Shown: positions 49,550 through 61,823, counted from the stretch's first letter. The stretch: DNA of 64,000 nt from Mycoemilia scoparia (GCA_027575805.1 JANBPU010000028.1:62001-126000); one strand, 5' to 3'. Numbers and translations are program-made. Notes: generated from the sequence alone by a model not told the origin.

Positions 49550-52500
49550 ATGGGTCGAAACTCACCCGCGACCCAAAATTCCAAAAGAAGCTCAACAAAG
49601 GCAACCTCAGCTATTGAAGACAACGCATATTTACAGTCTAGACCACTTACCAATGACAATGGCAACGCCCTTGAAACTATGAACCACTTAAAAAGGACAA
49701 ACTATCACGGCAGAAACCCGTGGTACTTGACATCATCGTTTGTCCTGATGCTATTGCTAGCCGTCATAATTCCACCATACATTGTCGATGCAAACAAACA
49801 ATCCGATACTCCCATCTCCAAATCACAAGGTGAGCAGGTTGACTATTCTCTGGGAATCATCGGATGCAATACATCGCCCAAAATACAAATTTCCATCTCA
49901 ACGCCTTGCAACTGTATTATAAATTCATCTGGGTCATTATTGAGCTCATCGAACCCCAAAAATCACCTTCCAACCATCTGTATAATCGAAAAGACACCCA
50001 AGTCTCATTCTCTACACACGACCACCATTGATAAATCATCATCAGCATTATGGAATATGCTACCAGCCTACTATTCAATTATGAATTTCAGCGACTTGTT
50101 TGATAAAATAGCAGCCTTAATCCCCACTAAGCATTCATTTCCAGGTTTTATCAAAACCAGTGATCAATCTGGGAGCATCCCACACTTAGACTTGGATGGC
50201 GCTGAGACCCACAATAACAATAAGGAGAATGAGTCCTATCCGGTCAGCGACCCAACCCAACGTGAATTCTACCTTAAAGTTCGTGAGCACATTTTGTGCA
50301 TTCTCATATATTTCGCAGTCCTGGTATTATGCTACAGTTACGTCGTTCAGTCCCAGAGCTCTACGCATAGAAGGATACAAAGAATGTGGAGAAAGGCTTG
50401 GAGCTACATCAACAGTTTCCAAAGATCTTCCCTCAATGCCTATAGCAATAATACCATTAGAACTATTACCCGCGGTGATAGCTTTGAGTATGGTGATTTG
50501 GGTACCACTATCAATTCATCGACTAACACATTGGCATCTCTCAACAAAGACAAGGAATCAATAGTAAAGAATGGACAAGTGTCTTTAAGGAGAAGTCGTA
50601 GCAATTCAGTTGATCCGCTGCCTCTTTTTGATAGATCTCAGGTACTAAAGGCCAGTAGTCGATTTTCTAGTCAAGAATCTGAAAAGACTGTTGTGGCAGA
50701 TAATTCTCAGGATATTGACAATCCACCAAATATTCCAGAGCACGCTGCTATCGAGGATTTCCAAAAACGACCACCAATTTCGAGAGCTTATAGTTCTACA
50801 GGACGAATTGAATCGGAATATACCAATGAAATTGAGGGTCATATTATGGTCAGGCCACCAGCATCTATGTCATCGCCAACAAACATTTGCAAGCCAGTCA
50901 ATATGCCCTATTGTGAGCATAACCAAAATACAGATTGTGTGAAAATTACAAAGCAAAAGAGAAATCGTAGTCAGTCGTTTAATGGACCAAATCGAGTTAG
51001 CGAAGCAGCACTGCCATTATCCACATCGGGTGCAACGATGAGATATCGTAACAGCAATGGCGCTCCCCATATAATAATGTCAAGCAGAAGGCCGGGACCA
51101 GCAGGCAATGGTGCCAGTGGGTCAAGAAGATCGAGCATAAGTTCATTTTTGGAAATGACCAAGCAACAACAATCAAGTCATCAAAATACAGCCAGCAACG
51201 AAGCATTGCAGTTGACACATTCGAAACTTCCAGAATACATCAAAAACCAAAATATTGCTCCACTTCACTCTGTATACTGGATTCAATTAGTTCCACGAAT
51301 TGTAACTGCATTTGGACTAACCATTGCCTGGATGCAGTTCATCCTGCTGTTACCAACTATTGTTATGAGCTCAATGATGGAGCAATGGACCTCATCCAAC
51401 AGCAATTCTGACAATGGCTCAGCAAAGCAAAGCTTTTCTACGCTATTTGTTCCTCGCGCATTAACCCCATCATCGACTCAAAACGAAAGTACCAATGCTG
51501 GTTACCAAGAATCTGCTCTTGACGATTTTCCTGGCGTTCTTCAAAGACTTTGGCAATACCAGGCAAATCTCTCGCTATTTTTTATCCTGGCAATTTTGCC
51601 TTTTGGCTGGTTCTTCAAGGCCTCGCTGTTTTTGAAGGAGGGCTGGTGGAAACGTGCTCGCGAAGCCATGATCAGGGTTTTGCTCCTTGACATTATTGTT
51701 GCAACTGCTGGTTTTGCCATATCTGGCCAACTTTCTGCATTATCCTGGTTCAACACCATTACCACCACCACAACAACAACAACCAGTGGTTTGTCTATAG
51801 GTCAGGATCGTGATGAAAAACCTCCAATGTGGTTTACAACATTCACCGCCATCGTTTTATCTGCCCCTATGAGATACACGCTCCATCGCTGGCTTTACAC
51901 AATCTGCGCGCTGCCAGTTTTGTTATTTGCAGCCCCAATGGGCTTTAGAGCCTTGGTCGATTGGATCAGAATATCGCTACCCTTGTCTCGATCCCACAAG
52001 GCCCGTGTTCTCAAATACTGGGCCCATGTTAATAAGGAACTACCTAAAGCTGAGCGAGCGTTATTTTTGGCTAAAGAGGCTTGGAAAGATCATGTGCTGG
52101 CCCATATAGATAAGCCACAGGCATCTATCATTGATGATAGTCAATGTGACCCATTCAACACCAGAAGCAGCAGCAATAGTAATAGTAGTATATACGCTAC
52201 GCCTAGTACCCGGTCTTTGAGGTTTATTAGTGCTACTAATACCATAACCCCATTCACACAGTCTCTTATTTCCAGTAACAATACTGCTACCCCTAGGTCA
52301 TTGCTGCAACAGGGGCCACGCCGCCCACGTCATAGAAGATCAAACTCTACTCAATCGGCATTGGGATCTCCGCGACTCACTACTACAGCCACCACTTACA
52401 ATAATGATACCGGTGTCATTATTGGCTTGTATGACGACAATGATAATGGTGATGATGATGGAGAATTCGATAGCTACGAAAGTATTGAAGGGCTCAGAAG

Positions 52501-55500
52501 GCCATCTTCGGTACAAAGTCTTTATCAAATGACACCTCGAAGATCAAAGAGACCACCAATTCCTTTATTTGGCCAAAAGCCTGTCACTACAACAAATAAT
52601 GATAAGGCGCGTGGCCCAAAGAGATCTGCAGAAATACCTAATGAATCAGTAGACCCAACATCAAAATCACGTCGTAGAGAAAGCTTTGATGCTAACATAT
52701 TCAATCCAACAACAGCAGGAATAAACCATGCTGGAATTTCGCCAGCTTTGTTACCATATGGCAGCAGTGGCGAGCCACGGTTGCGTAATAGACAAAATTC
52801 GATGTTTACACGCCGACGAACTTCAATTCTATCCAAACAACAGCTACCTGATAGGTTCATCAGCAATAGCAACAGCCTACATACAAGAAAGCCATCTCAG
52901 CAAGGACCAACTAATAGCGGTGAAGACGCTTCATCAGCAGGCACAAATTCATTTACCTCCGTTTTGGGTAAATTCGTTTCGCCAAACAACCCATTGATCA
53001 AAGGAATCTTCTCGTTTGAATTACCAGAGACTATCATCGAGGAAGAATCCGAGATCATGAGCAATACCAAACTTGCTGGCGCGTGGCCTAGTCATACATT
53101 TAGTGACGAAAATGTATGGAAGATTCAAGACAATAAGACTACAAATTCTGGCACCGGTTTGTTTGGAAATATTGCAGCCAATAGTTCAGCGCAACTAGGC
53201 ACCTCTAATTTCTTCACAGCAAACAATGGCAATAATAATGATGTCTTTACAACGCCATTCCCAATGGAGAATGACAGTATACCAAACTCACAACAAATGC
53301 CAGAGCTTTCCCGATCAAGTAGCAGACAATCAAATATTGTAGAAACGGTATCAAACGTAGCCCGAAACTTAAGTTTCCGAACTGGATTATGGCTATTTGG
53401 TCAAGCCGCACCAAATGGTCGCAGAGAATCAATCCTAGAATCCCTACGCCCCCAACATCAACTAAAAAAGGAAGCCGAATTAAAGGAAAAGAGGGAAAGA
53501 CAAAGATTACGTAGAAATATCGATAAATTAAAGAAACGGGTTATTACGCTCAAAAAGCAAAGACTATATTTATGGAAGACCGGAATCATCATAAACGACA
53601 GTGATAGTGATAATAGTCAAGCAGCTTCCAGAACACCGGGAAAGTCTTCTTCTGCCATGACACAGTATTCCAAAAAACTTGGTCGGAAAAATGATACTCC
53701 AAATTTATTTGTTAGATGGAGTCGACTATTTTGGGCTTCTCCTGGCTGGAGAACTTTTGCTTACTACGTATTGAGTGCATTGATTGCCCTATCTTCGATC
53801 CTATTATGGATCCATGTTACGGCTGGCGCACTTAGCTCGATGTTTATTAACACTCCTGAGCTGACTCGTGGTCACAACTATTTCTTGGGATACCTAAATG
53901 GCAACAACCATCCTCGGCAGCAGCTGCATCAACCAAATCCAGGAGATAACCAAAATATATTTATTAATTTGATTTTCGGCAATAATGATGATGGTGCTAT
54001 TCCACAAAACTCGTATTTGAGATCATTTGTATGGTTAAAGGTTGTCGAGTATTTCAAACATATACTATATCTGATTAACATATCTCAAATGTCCAGTAGC
54101 GATGGCAACGCTAGTGGATCTGTTGGGAATTTGACCCAAAACCCCCAAGCCACCAGAGGAAGAGATTCGTTGTATATGATTTATATGCCATTTATTGTTG
54201 CTGGAACTCAATTCGCCGCTGCTGTGTTGCTTTATATATCAACATTCTCGGGGCTATCATCATTGTCACTTAAGTTGTATGTTATAACCAATACTCTTGA
54301 TGCGATAAAGAGTACACCATCCAAGCTAAAAAAGTGGATAAAAAAGTCATTTGATAAATTTACCACCGCTGCAACCATATCCGAAAATTTTGAAAAGTCT
54401 GAAGATCAATCATCCTCAGCCAGTGATACCAATAATGCTGAAAGTGATAAAGAAAACGCAGATATGCCAACGCCACTCCCGATGACTCCTCTAAATCCCA
54501 ACCCTACAAAGAAGAATAAAAATGGCGATGATGGAGGGAATGATAGCAGCACTAATACATCTAGCAATCTGAAATCACCATACACGAAACTATCCATTGT
54601 TGCAGCCGCAGCAGTTGTGGACAGTGCTCGCCCAATATTTAGCAAAAGGTATCCACGACTTTTGGCACTAGTTGTGCTTGCTCTAACCTGGCCTGCCATC
54701 TTACGAACTGTTGGAATTATATCAGAAAAAGCATTTATGTTGACAATGATGCCATTGATTGAACCAATTCTGCCATCATCGATATTGGAGTGGACTGGAA
54801 GTCATCATTTAAATCAACATCAGCAGCAGTTTGTAGATCCTGGTGCTCGACTAGCGCACAGTGGTAATGAAAATGGAGATACGCCTATTTACAAAAACTT
54901 TGGAGCAATGGACAACATATATGATGCCATAAATACAAAGAACTGGAACCGGAATTTACTACTTGGAAATACCAACAAGCCATCAACATCACAAACACTG
55001 CATACCAGAGCATCATCTACAGCTAATACTAAAACTAATTCTCAACCAATATCATTACAATCATGGAAAGCTACTATTATATCATCACTCACAAATATCC
55101 ATAAACTCCCACAAAACTTCTACAGCTTAATCACATCCAAATCCAAAACACAATCACTTGTTGACCAAGTAATTCTGGACCCAGCTGCAGATGCACTAGC
55201 CATGGCAATTCATATAGCTAATACAGCAATTCCACCAGTTCCGTATATACTATTTTTGAGAACAATGCTTCAAGTATCTCGATTTGTATGGCCCAAATCT
55301 ACACCATATCTCGCCATAGTGTGTTGGTATATTCATCCTGGTAGTGTATTCAAATCTACATCTACGATGTCGACTGAGCTATTGTTTGATACTACTGTAA
55401 TGGTCAATAATCCAGATCCAAACCTTCCCAATATTAATGATGGTGATCTAGAAACCCAGATGTCTAACCTGATATGGACATTGAGTATATCAATGCCGAT

Positions 55501-57031
55501 CAACATATTCCGTTCAGTATACGAATCCACATCCGACATTCTCTCTATTTTAAATACCCGCCAGGCTACTGATTATAATTTAACAGAAATCCAAGCCCAA
55601 ATTCACACAAAACTCACTCAACTAATCGACACATTCAGACAACAGAACCCTTCTACTTCTGACGGTCAAACCCTATCAAATAGGCTGACAAAAATCCCCA
55701 ACATAATGATCTTAACAAGCACATACGGATTACTACATATCCTAGATCACGGATATAGATTCATTCGACTATATATAATCGGTCGACTAATTGATCCTTA
55801 CATCCCACAAGAAATTAAACTATCGATCTTGAATGGCTTAACATATATTTCTAGCTATTTTGCAAAAACCAAGTCAATATGCAATTCCCTAATCACCATG
55901 ATTACCTCCTATACTGGTGATACCCAGTTGTTGCAGCAACTAAAGCCTGTGGCCTATAATTTGGTTTCAACTTCCAAATTTTGGCTAAAGAAACTGGGAA
56001 CGAAAATATTGATTCCTTCGTTCCATTTATTATTGGTTTCATGGAAATGGACAATGGTCAATATCCAGGATATCGAATCATTGACATCATCGCCATCAAC
56101 TTCAATGATAATGGTCACTGGAAATAATGGTGGCATTGGCAATATTGAATTATTTAGAGGCCCATTGGTCATTTACAACTACAATGACGGAGATAGTAGT
56201 GGGCAATTCAGAGGCATATTCTCGGGGCTGTCTTCAACATCGCCTAACAGTAATGAATTTATGATGGGATTATTGAGCCACAATGCAGCAATGATAACCA
56301 TCTCAACCGAATCTCCTTTCTCAGACAACCCCGACGGCGCTACTACCAAAAACCAAGGACAAGGACCGCAAAAGGAAGTTGGTGGAAGATATTCATATTG
56401 GTTAGCACTAAAAAATATCATAAAACAGGGTGCTCAGATTCCAATAGACTGCTCAATTCCACCATCTCCATCAGCATCGACCACATCTTCATTGGCACAT
56501 TCATTATATTGCTCATCAACTCAAAAGAATGTACCACTCCCGACTTTGACGTCTCAAGCATTACTATTCGAACCAAAATGTTTAGAAGCAATGATACAAA
56601 ACGGGTATCCTGTTCCTGAACAATTTTATAATCACGTTGTTATGATGACGTCAGCTTCAGCGATTACTGGCTCAACATCCTTATCCCTACAAAATGGCTT
56701 TAATTCATTACATGCTGCTGCTATTACTGCTGCTGCTGCTGCTCATGGAGGAGGAGTAGTTTCGTGGTGGCTATGGTCTCCCCTAGACTGGATCTTACTC
56801 ATATATCGCACGATCTTCGTGCTCTGTATGACCCAAGCTATCATCAGTCCAATTCTAAATTGGATTACCCTTCGCTTTTTGGTCCCCTCATCTAATCACA
56901 GCACCACCCAGACATCAGGCCCAACAGCGTCGGCAACTCCGCTTAGAAATAAATTGGCGAATAGAGGTAGTCGATTGATTGGGTGCACTTTATCCCAACT
57001 AACAAAAAAACCACTAGGATCTACTTCTTAG
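49550..57031 (+). CDS. Giant multi-pass membrane protein with LMBR1-like segment order
   Basis: A 2493-residue single-exon protein. Hydrophobic segments lie near 59-79, 244-265, 576-602, 672-692, 710-735, 762-778, 782-808, 1402-1428, 1540-1570 and 1698-1725, with more between 1850 and 2420. They are separated by Ser/Asn/Thr-rich loops hundreds of residues long. The order recalls the LMBR1 family (Limr/LMBD): a membrane segment with AAPMGFRALVDW, a charged helical loop (about 1303-1345, LRRNIDKLKKRVITLKKQRL), then the segment YYVLSALIALSSILLW, then STFSGLSSLSLK, then LALTWPAILRTVGII. The last resembles the family's SSALPxxxRTLG. LMBR1 proteins are about 500-700 residues, so this would be heavily expanded with an extra C-terminal membrane part. 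The assignment is tentative; an unrecognised fungal membrane family is the alternative. Confidence 0.8.
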   Translation: MGRNSPATQNSKRSSTKATSAIEDNAYLQSRPLTNDNGNALETMNHLKRTNYHGRNPWYLTSSFVLMLLLAVIIPPYIVDANKQSDTPISKSQGEQVDYSLGIIGCNTSPKIQISISTPCNCIINSSGSLLSSSNPKNHLPTICIIEKTPKSHSLHTTTIDKSSSALWNMLPAYYSIMNFSDLFDKIAALIPTKHSFPGFIKTSDQSGSIPHLDLDGAETHNNNKENESYPVSDPTQREFYLKVREHILCILIYFAVLVLCYSYVVQSQSSTHRRIQRMWRKAWSYINSFQRSSLNAYSNNTIRTITRGDSFEYGDLGTTINSSTNTLASLNKDKESIVKNGQVSLRRSRSNSVDPLPLFDRSQVLKASSRFSSQESEKTVVADNSQDIDNPPNIPEHAAIEDFQKRPPISRAYSSTGRIESEYTNEIEGHIMVRPPASMSSPTNICKPVNMPYCEHNQNTDCVKITKQKRNRSQSFNGPNRVSEAALPLSTSGATMRYRNSNGAPHIIMSSRRPGPAGNGASGSRRSSISSFLEMTKQQQSSHQNTASNEALQLTHSKLPEYIKNQNIAPLHSVYWIQLVPRIVTAFGLTIAWMQFILLLPTIVMSSMMEQWTSSNSNSDNGSAKQSFSTLFVPRALTPSSTQNESTNAGYQESALDDFPGVLQRLWQYQANLSLFFILAILPFGWFFKASLFLKEGWWKRAREAMIRVLLLDIIVATAGFAISGQLSALSWFNTITTTTTTTTSGLSIGQDRDEKPPMWFTTFTAIVLSAPMRYTLHRWLYTICALPVLLFAAPMGFRALVDWIRISLPLSRSHKARVLKYWAHVNKELPKAERALFLAKEAWKDHVLAHIDKPQASIIDDSQCDPFNTRSSSNSNSSIYATPSTRSLRFISATNTITPFTQSLISSNNTATPRSLLQQGPRRPRHRRSNSTQSALGSPRLTTTATTYNNDTGVIIGLYDDNDNGDDDGEFDSYESIEGLRRPSSVQSLYQMTPRRSKRPPIPLFGQKPVTTTNNDKARGPKRSAEIPNESVDPTSKSRRRESFDANIFNPTTAGINHAGISPALLPYGSSGEPRLRNRQNSMFTRRRTSILSKQQLPDRFISNSNSLHTRKPSQQGPTNSGEDASSAGTNSFTSVLGKFVSPNNPLIKGIFSFELPETIIEEESEIMSNTKLAGAWPSHTFSDENVWKIQDNKTTNSGTGLFGNIAANSSAQLGTSNFFTANNGNNNDVFTTPFPMENDSIPNSQQMPELSRSSSRQSNIVETVSNVARNLSFRTGLWLFGQAAPNGRRESILESLRPQHQLKKEAELKEKRERQRLRRNIDKLKKRVITLKKQRLYLWKTGIIINDSDSDNSQAASRTPGKSSSAMTQYSKKLGRKNDTPNLFVRWSRLFWASPGWRTFAYYVLSALIALSSILLWIHVTAGALSSMFINTPELTRGHNYFLGYLNGNNHPRQQLHQPNPGDNQNIFINLIFGNNDDGAIPQNSYLRSFVWLKVVEYFKHILYLINISQMSSSDGNASGSVGNLTQNPQATRGRDSLYMIYMPFIVAGTQFAAAVLLYISTFSGLSSLSLKLYVITNTLDAIKSTPSKLKKWIKKSFDKFTTAATISENFEKSEDQSSSASDTNNAESDKENADMPTPLPMTPLNPNPTKKNKNGDDGGNDSSTNTSSNLKSPYTKLSIVAAAAVVDSARPIFSKRYPRLLALVVLALTWPAILRTVGIISEKAFMLTMMPLIEPILPSSILEWTGSHHLNQHQQQFVDPGARLAHSGNENGDTPIYKNFGAMDNIYDAINTKNWNRNLLLGNTNKPSTSQTLHTRASSTANTKTNSQPISLQSWKATIISSLTNIHKLPQNFYSLITSKSKTQSLVDQVILDPAADALAMAIHIANTAIPPVPYILFLRTMLQVSRFVWPKSTPYLAIVCWYIHPGSVFKSTSTMSTELLFDTTVMVNNPDPNLPNINDGDLETQMSNLIWTLSISMPINIFRSVYESTSDILSILNTRQATDYNLTEIQAQIHTKLTQLIDTFRQQNPSTSDGQTLSNRLTKIPNIMILTSTYGLLHILDHGYRFIRLYIIGRLIDPYIPQEIKLSILNGLTYISSYFAKTKSICNSLITMITSYTGDTQLLQQLKPVAYNLVSTSKFWLKKLGTKILIPSFHLLLVSWKWTMVNIQDIESLTSSPSTSMIMVTGNNGGIGNIELFRGPLVIYNYNDGDSSGQFRGIFSGLSSTSPNSNEFMMGLLSHNAAMITISTESPFSDNPDGATTKNQGQGPQKEVGGRYSYWLALKNIIKQGAQIPIDCSIPPSPSASTTSSLAHSLYCSSTQKNVPLPTLTSQALLFEPKCLEAMIQNGYPVPEQFYNHVVMMTSASAITGSTSLSLQNGFNSLHAAAITAAAAAHGGGVVSWWLWSPLDWILLIYRTIFVLCMTQAIISPILNWITLRFLVPSSNHSTTQTSGPTASATPLRNKLANRGSRLIGCTLSQLTKKPLGSTS

Positions 57032-57331
57032 GCATTTACAACACTTAGAAGAAATCGAAAGGTATAATAGAAATACATAAACCAAAATCTTTACCATTAT
57101 CGTATTTTTTACAAATACATACAAATATACATTTTTGTAGCTTTTTCTAGTTTAGATAGTACAGTTTGAAAATATTTAATTGTATGATCAAAAATGTATG
57201 TGGAAATAGCAATTCCCTATAATTTTATAAAACACAAAACTTGAATCGATGATTGAAAATGAATAGACACATGATTGAATGGATTATTGAGTATTGTAGT
57301 AATAGGCTGTAGAGAGTAGTGTTTCTAACAT
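57032..57331. other. Convergent 3' region
   Basis: 300 AT-rich bases between the stops of the giant membrane protein and the BAR-SH3 gene. No gene; shared or overlapping 3' UTRs are likely. Confidence 0.5.
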
Positions 57332-59873
57332 CTAATGGCAATGGAAGCAATTATTACAACTGCCTTTTTTGAACAAATTTGGTGAATATTCGTTGCAACC
57401 ACAGGTTGAGCAATCTGGGACCGCTGCTGCGTCAACAGACCCTTCGCCATTTACCCCGCCACCAGATGGCGGTGCAGGAGGTGCAATTGGCATGGCTTTA
57501 ACCATCCCTCTTCTGGTCGGTGATGATCCACTGCTACCTCCTCCTCCTCCGCCGCCGCCGCCGCCGCCTGCTGCACTAGGGAATGTTGGCAAATTGGGAT
57601 CATCAGCTGCCCCATTATAAAATCCGCTCTGATTAGTCCCAGTTCTTGTGGCAATGACACCACCAATCGATCTACCACTGACAACACTACCAGGTGTTTT
57701 TGGATAATATTGGCCCGGACCGCCGAAGCCAGATCCATTTGATGCAGTAGAAGACTGTCGGTTATGTTGCTTGGTAACGGTCCTGATGGGCGGTGGTGGC
57801 GGTGGCAACTTTCCACGATGTTCTTCGGTATAGTTTGCAGGGAACATTCCTTGCAGGCCAATATTTTCGGGATGTGTGGCACTCGTGGCAACTCTTCCTA
57901 TCCACCACCCATCATCTACCTCTTCAACAATTTCAATGACATCTCCTTCATATATGCTTAGTTCGCCTTCCTCGGTGGCAATGAAATTATAAATTGCCTT
58001 GCGTCTAATTGGCCGGGCTTCACGAAGTGGTATAGTCGCTGCTGACTCATTAGCAGCTAGTTTTTGTTGTTCCTGTGGAGGTGGGGGTGGGGGTGGTAGC
58101 TTTTGACGACGGACAGTGCTTGGTGTTGAAGCCCTAGACATTGATGATGCGACCCCAAAGCTATTTGTGCGAGGGCTTTCTGAAATAGCCAGCATGTGCT
58201 GCTGTGCACTATTGGCACTTGGGGTAAGTGGTGGTGGCGGTGCTGGCTTATTTCCGAGTGGCGTCATTACAGGGATAGGACGACGCTGAGGATGCTGGCT
58301 GCTGCCACCATTATATCCTACACTTCCATCACCACTGCTGGCATTTGACAACGCTGGGGGCATGCTCTGGTTTCGGGTAAAAGAGGCGCCACCATTGGCA
58401 TTGTATCTATTTGCTCCTAATGATGATGAGGACATAGTAGTAGCACGGCCTCCATGTACAGAGGGCGGTCCACCAACCTCGCTGTCAAATACATCAGATT
58501 GGGCTGACTCGCTGTCATAATTTCTACTATTATAGGTATTTGACCTTGAAATAGGATAGCTGTTGCCGCCCCCTCCTATGGCTCGACTTAGTGACAAATT
58601 GCGTTCCTGAGCAGGAAGCCGACTAGACTGCAAAGCAGCGGCAAAGTCCTGTTCAAGCATATCCAGTCTTTCTAGAGCCTTCTGGTGATATTCTTTTTGG
58701 GCCCGATAAAATGCATGCATGTCGCGAATATTTGATAGCTCCGAGTCCTGAATATCCATCATTCTACGAATAAGCTCGTCACGAGTGTCATCGTATCTGA
58801 TTTGTGCCGTCCGCAGATCATCTTCGAGTTGTGTATTTTCTTTTCGTGATCTCTGAAGTTTATTTGCTTTGCTGTCGTAGTCTAGCCTACGCCCCTCGAA
58901 CTTCTTTTCCAGATGAGTGAATTCTTTGTAAACAACAACTTGGCTTTCAAGACCTGATAACCACCCATCCTTGATATTCGATACAAGCTCGTGCTGATAC
59001 GAATTTATGTCTTGTTGCGATTGGCCAAACTCTTCAAGAATTCGTCCTGAAAATAAAGCAAAAACCAAATAAAACACAAATTAAAACAATGCTTTGTGAC
59101 TTGGGTCTGGTGGTTACAGACTTATTGGAATATATATACACACATGCATGTGTGACACCCCAGATAAATAGACAGATACAGGGAAAATGATCACTTGTAC
59201 CTTTCGCCTCAAACTCCCCCATCCAAGATCAATCATAAAGATACAAAGACAATACATACCATAATCAGAGTCTCGTGGTAGCTGACATCCGAGTTGCATC
59301 ATGATGTATCCCAAATTTTCCAGTATTCCCATCTTTTGCGACTGCTGTTGATGTGACTTTGTATCGCCAATACACTTGTCTCTTTTGCCCAGATGGTCTA
59401 CGAGCACTCGCAAACAACACTGCATGTTCTCGGTACCCTCTCTCTTGAGTACTGTCTCGGCTTCAAGCAGTTTGAAATCATCATCCTTCTCAGTCTTTTG
59501 CTCGCGACCAAGCTTTTCACCAGTCCACTACAACAACAAAAAAGTTTGGGCGAATATATTGATTAATTGGGATTTGTTGGTATGAGAACATATCTTCGTA
59601 TTCATGATTATGCGTAGCATACAATATATGCGCTTATGAGCTCATGTATGAATGTGAATGTGAATGACTTGGAATGCGCAACACACTTCTCAGTCAAACA
59701 ACGTTAATACCAATAGTGAAACCTGCAGATATGCTATGATTTGCTATCCCTGCTACCTGGGGTTCACCACTACTACTACTACGACTAGCATACATGGACA
59801 CATTCGCATTTAGCGTATATACAAACCTTACCTGGCTGAATTTACTAAAGTTCTTTCTTAGAGCAGACGCCAT
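57332..59873 (-). CDS. BAR-SH3 protein, Mug137-like
   Basis: Three exons, 59873-59832, 59527-59260 and 59046-57332, give 674 residues. Introns: CAG|GTAAGG...TTGTAG|TGG (phase 0) and G|GTATGT...TTTCAG|GA (phase 1). Joining completes the N-terminal BAR domain, which starts MASALRKNFSKFSQ and continues WTGEKLGREQKTEKDDDFK. Residues 1-250 form the helical, charged membrane-curving domain of the fungal Mug137 type. A Ser/Asn/Gly/Pro-rich linker with PPPP clusters follows. The SH3 domain (AIYNFIATEEGELSIYEGD, then WWIGRV, then GMFPANY) lies in the last third. A poly-Gly run precedes a C-terminal Cys/His cluster, CSTCGCNEYSPNLFKKGSCN then NCFHCH, a possible zinc-binding tail not typical of endophilin-like proteins. 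It likely acts in endocytosis or actin-membrane coupling. Confidence 0.92.
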
Positions 59874-61729
59874 GCAAATATCATATACACTCACTCCCAA
59901 ACGATATTAGGTTGTGGAAAAACAGGTTATATAAAAGAGATTGAAAACAATAAACAATAGAAGAAAGGTTGAGGTTGGGAAGCTGGGCGACGATAATAGG
60001 ATAATAAAGCAGAAGAAGGAAATTATTAAATATAGTGCTTTAGTGTAGCGTGTTGGTGGCTGAATAAAGTTTAAGAAGCCAAGATACGCAACAACAAAAA
60101 AGATTCAAAGAGAAAGGTGCAAGGCCAAGGCGGGTTGTAGTTGTTGGGATAGAGACAGATAGCTTTACTATTATGTGGCTCAAACAGTATATTCACGCAC
60201 ACACAAGAAACCAATCAACGATTTATATGGATATGTGTATGTAGGCCAGCGGTGGTGTGGTGGCTCTGAGTAAAGCGAAATGTATGAGTATGTTTGAAGT
60301 TTAAGATAAAGTATTGGTGGTGGCAGTAAAACAACACATGTATACACACGGGCCAAAGGCAGCAGTAGAACCAGCAATAATAATGATAGTAGTAGTAGTA
60401 AAAGCTGCGAGCTCTATAGAGTGTAGGGAGGGCAGAGCAAAGGGTATAATATAGGGGAATGATGATGATGATAATAATAATAAATAGAATAAAGCAGAGG
60501 AAAGGGCTCAAAAGCTATGGTGATGGAATTTAAGAAAGTCCAGACGGTGAACATAACAGAACAGGCTTGCTTGGGGACAACCGCATGGCAGGCAGATGGT
60601 GTTAAAAGTAGTGGCTATCCAAAAATCTAGTGAGAATCTGAACACACAATGACATTATAGCGCATTGTGCTATTCTTTTTCTCTGTGTCTTGCTCGGAGG
60701 TGGAGGGTGCTGCAGTGCTCAGCACCCGTTGAATATGACAGCAGCAAGAGCATGGGCTTCTATGCTGCTGCTGCCATCCAAGGCCAGTGTTTAGCCTATC
60801 AAGTATCATTCTCTTGGCTCTTAGCCGTATATGTGGATCAGTGTAGGCACAGCGCCGACTGACTGTAGCTACAACTGTAATTGAAGATAGAGCCAAACAG
60901 ACTGAGGGCTCTAAGCAAAGCAGCCAGCACAAATCAACAAAGGCCAAAACAACCACCAACCTTGATCAATTCAATACAATACCAAAACCCAACAGCCACG
61001 CCAAGTATTTTTGACACCCCTGTATTCAAATTCCTCGCCTCTTCTGGCTTCCTCTAATGCTTCTAACAGACAGCTTCGTCTTCCTGCTCGGTGACAATGA
61101 CGATTACAATACCTGCTTACTTGGTTGTCCGCCATTCGCAATCGCAAAGGGAATAAGATATATAAGAGTGCCTTCTTGGCCTTTTGTTATGTTTGGCTCA
61201 AAACCCGCATATAAACCTTTGTTTCGTCTATCGCACTGTTGGGGCGGATGTGTTGAAGCCTAGCTGCTGCAACAGTTGTGTGTCGTTTTCTTCTCCTTAC
61301 TTGCCACTACAATCTTGACAAACAATGCTGGGTCTGCGTTGCGTGTTGTGCCTGTGTTCGATGTATGTGCTGCGACGGGATCATCACCAATCCTTTCTGA
61401 TTCGCTTAGAGATCGGCTTTCAAACCTAACTGATTTCTTGGCATTTTGTTCACACAATGGCTTTCTCTAAAATTAATCAACTGCCAATCACCCACCGCCA
61501 CACTTTGGTCCATTCGGTTCCCCAGTCGCTTGTCGGCTCTTTCCCACTCACAATACACCACCAAGATCGCCTATCATGAGGTTGCTGGAATTTACCCAGG
61601 TACTTGTCTGTTAGTAATTCCTCCCGTCAAACCACTCACCTGTTAGCTCTCTCTGCTTATTGATTAAATACCAGTATGAGTGCTACTGAGTATCTCACTG
61701 TGTGCAGGTGCGTGTCTGAGTGTCTAATA

Positions 61730-61823
61730 TCTGGGTAATAATTTTTGAAGGGCTATATAGTCATCCGTTTGGCTGTGATTCCCCCTATAAATATTCACCC
61801 TTCAAAAATTATGATCCATCTGG
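61730..61823 (+). mobile_element. MITE-like element, copy 6
   Basis: Left end TAATAATTTTTGAAGGG and right end CCCTTCAAAAATTATGATCC. The 14-base core inverted repeat TAATTTTTGAAGGG is perfect. The interior has CCGTTTGGCTGTGATTCCCC, the family core. Confidence 0.8.

Noticed and set aside
60627..60959. 110-codon minus-strand frame with signal-like start
   Set aside because: The apparent first residue is TTG, not ATG, and the composition is unremarkable.
61260..61457. 65-codon minus-strand frame with KKSVRF
   Set aside because: The PP1-like motif is intriguing and an acceptor (ATTTTAG) precedes it, but no ATG exon joins in frame; the best upstream donor gives a stop.
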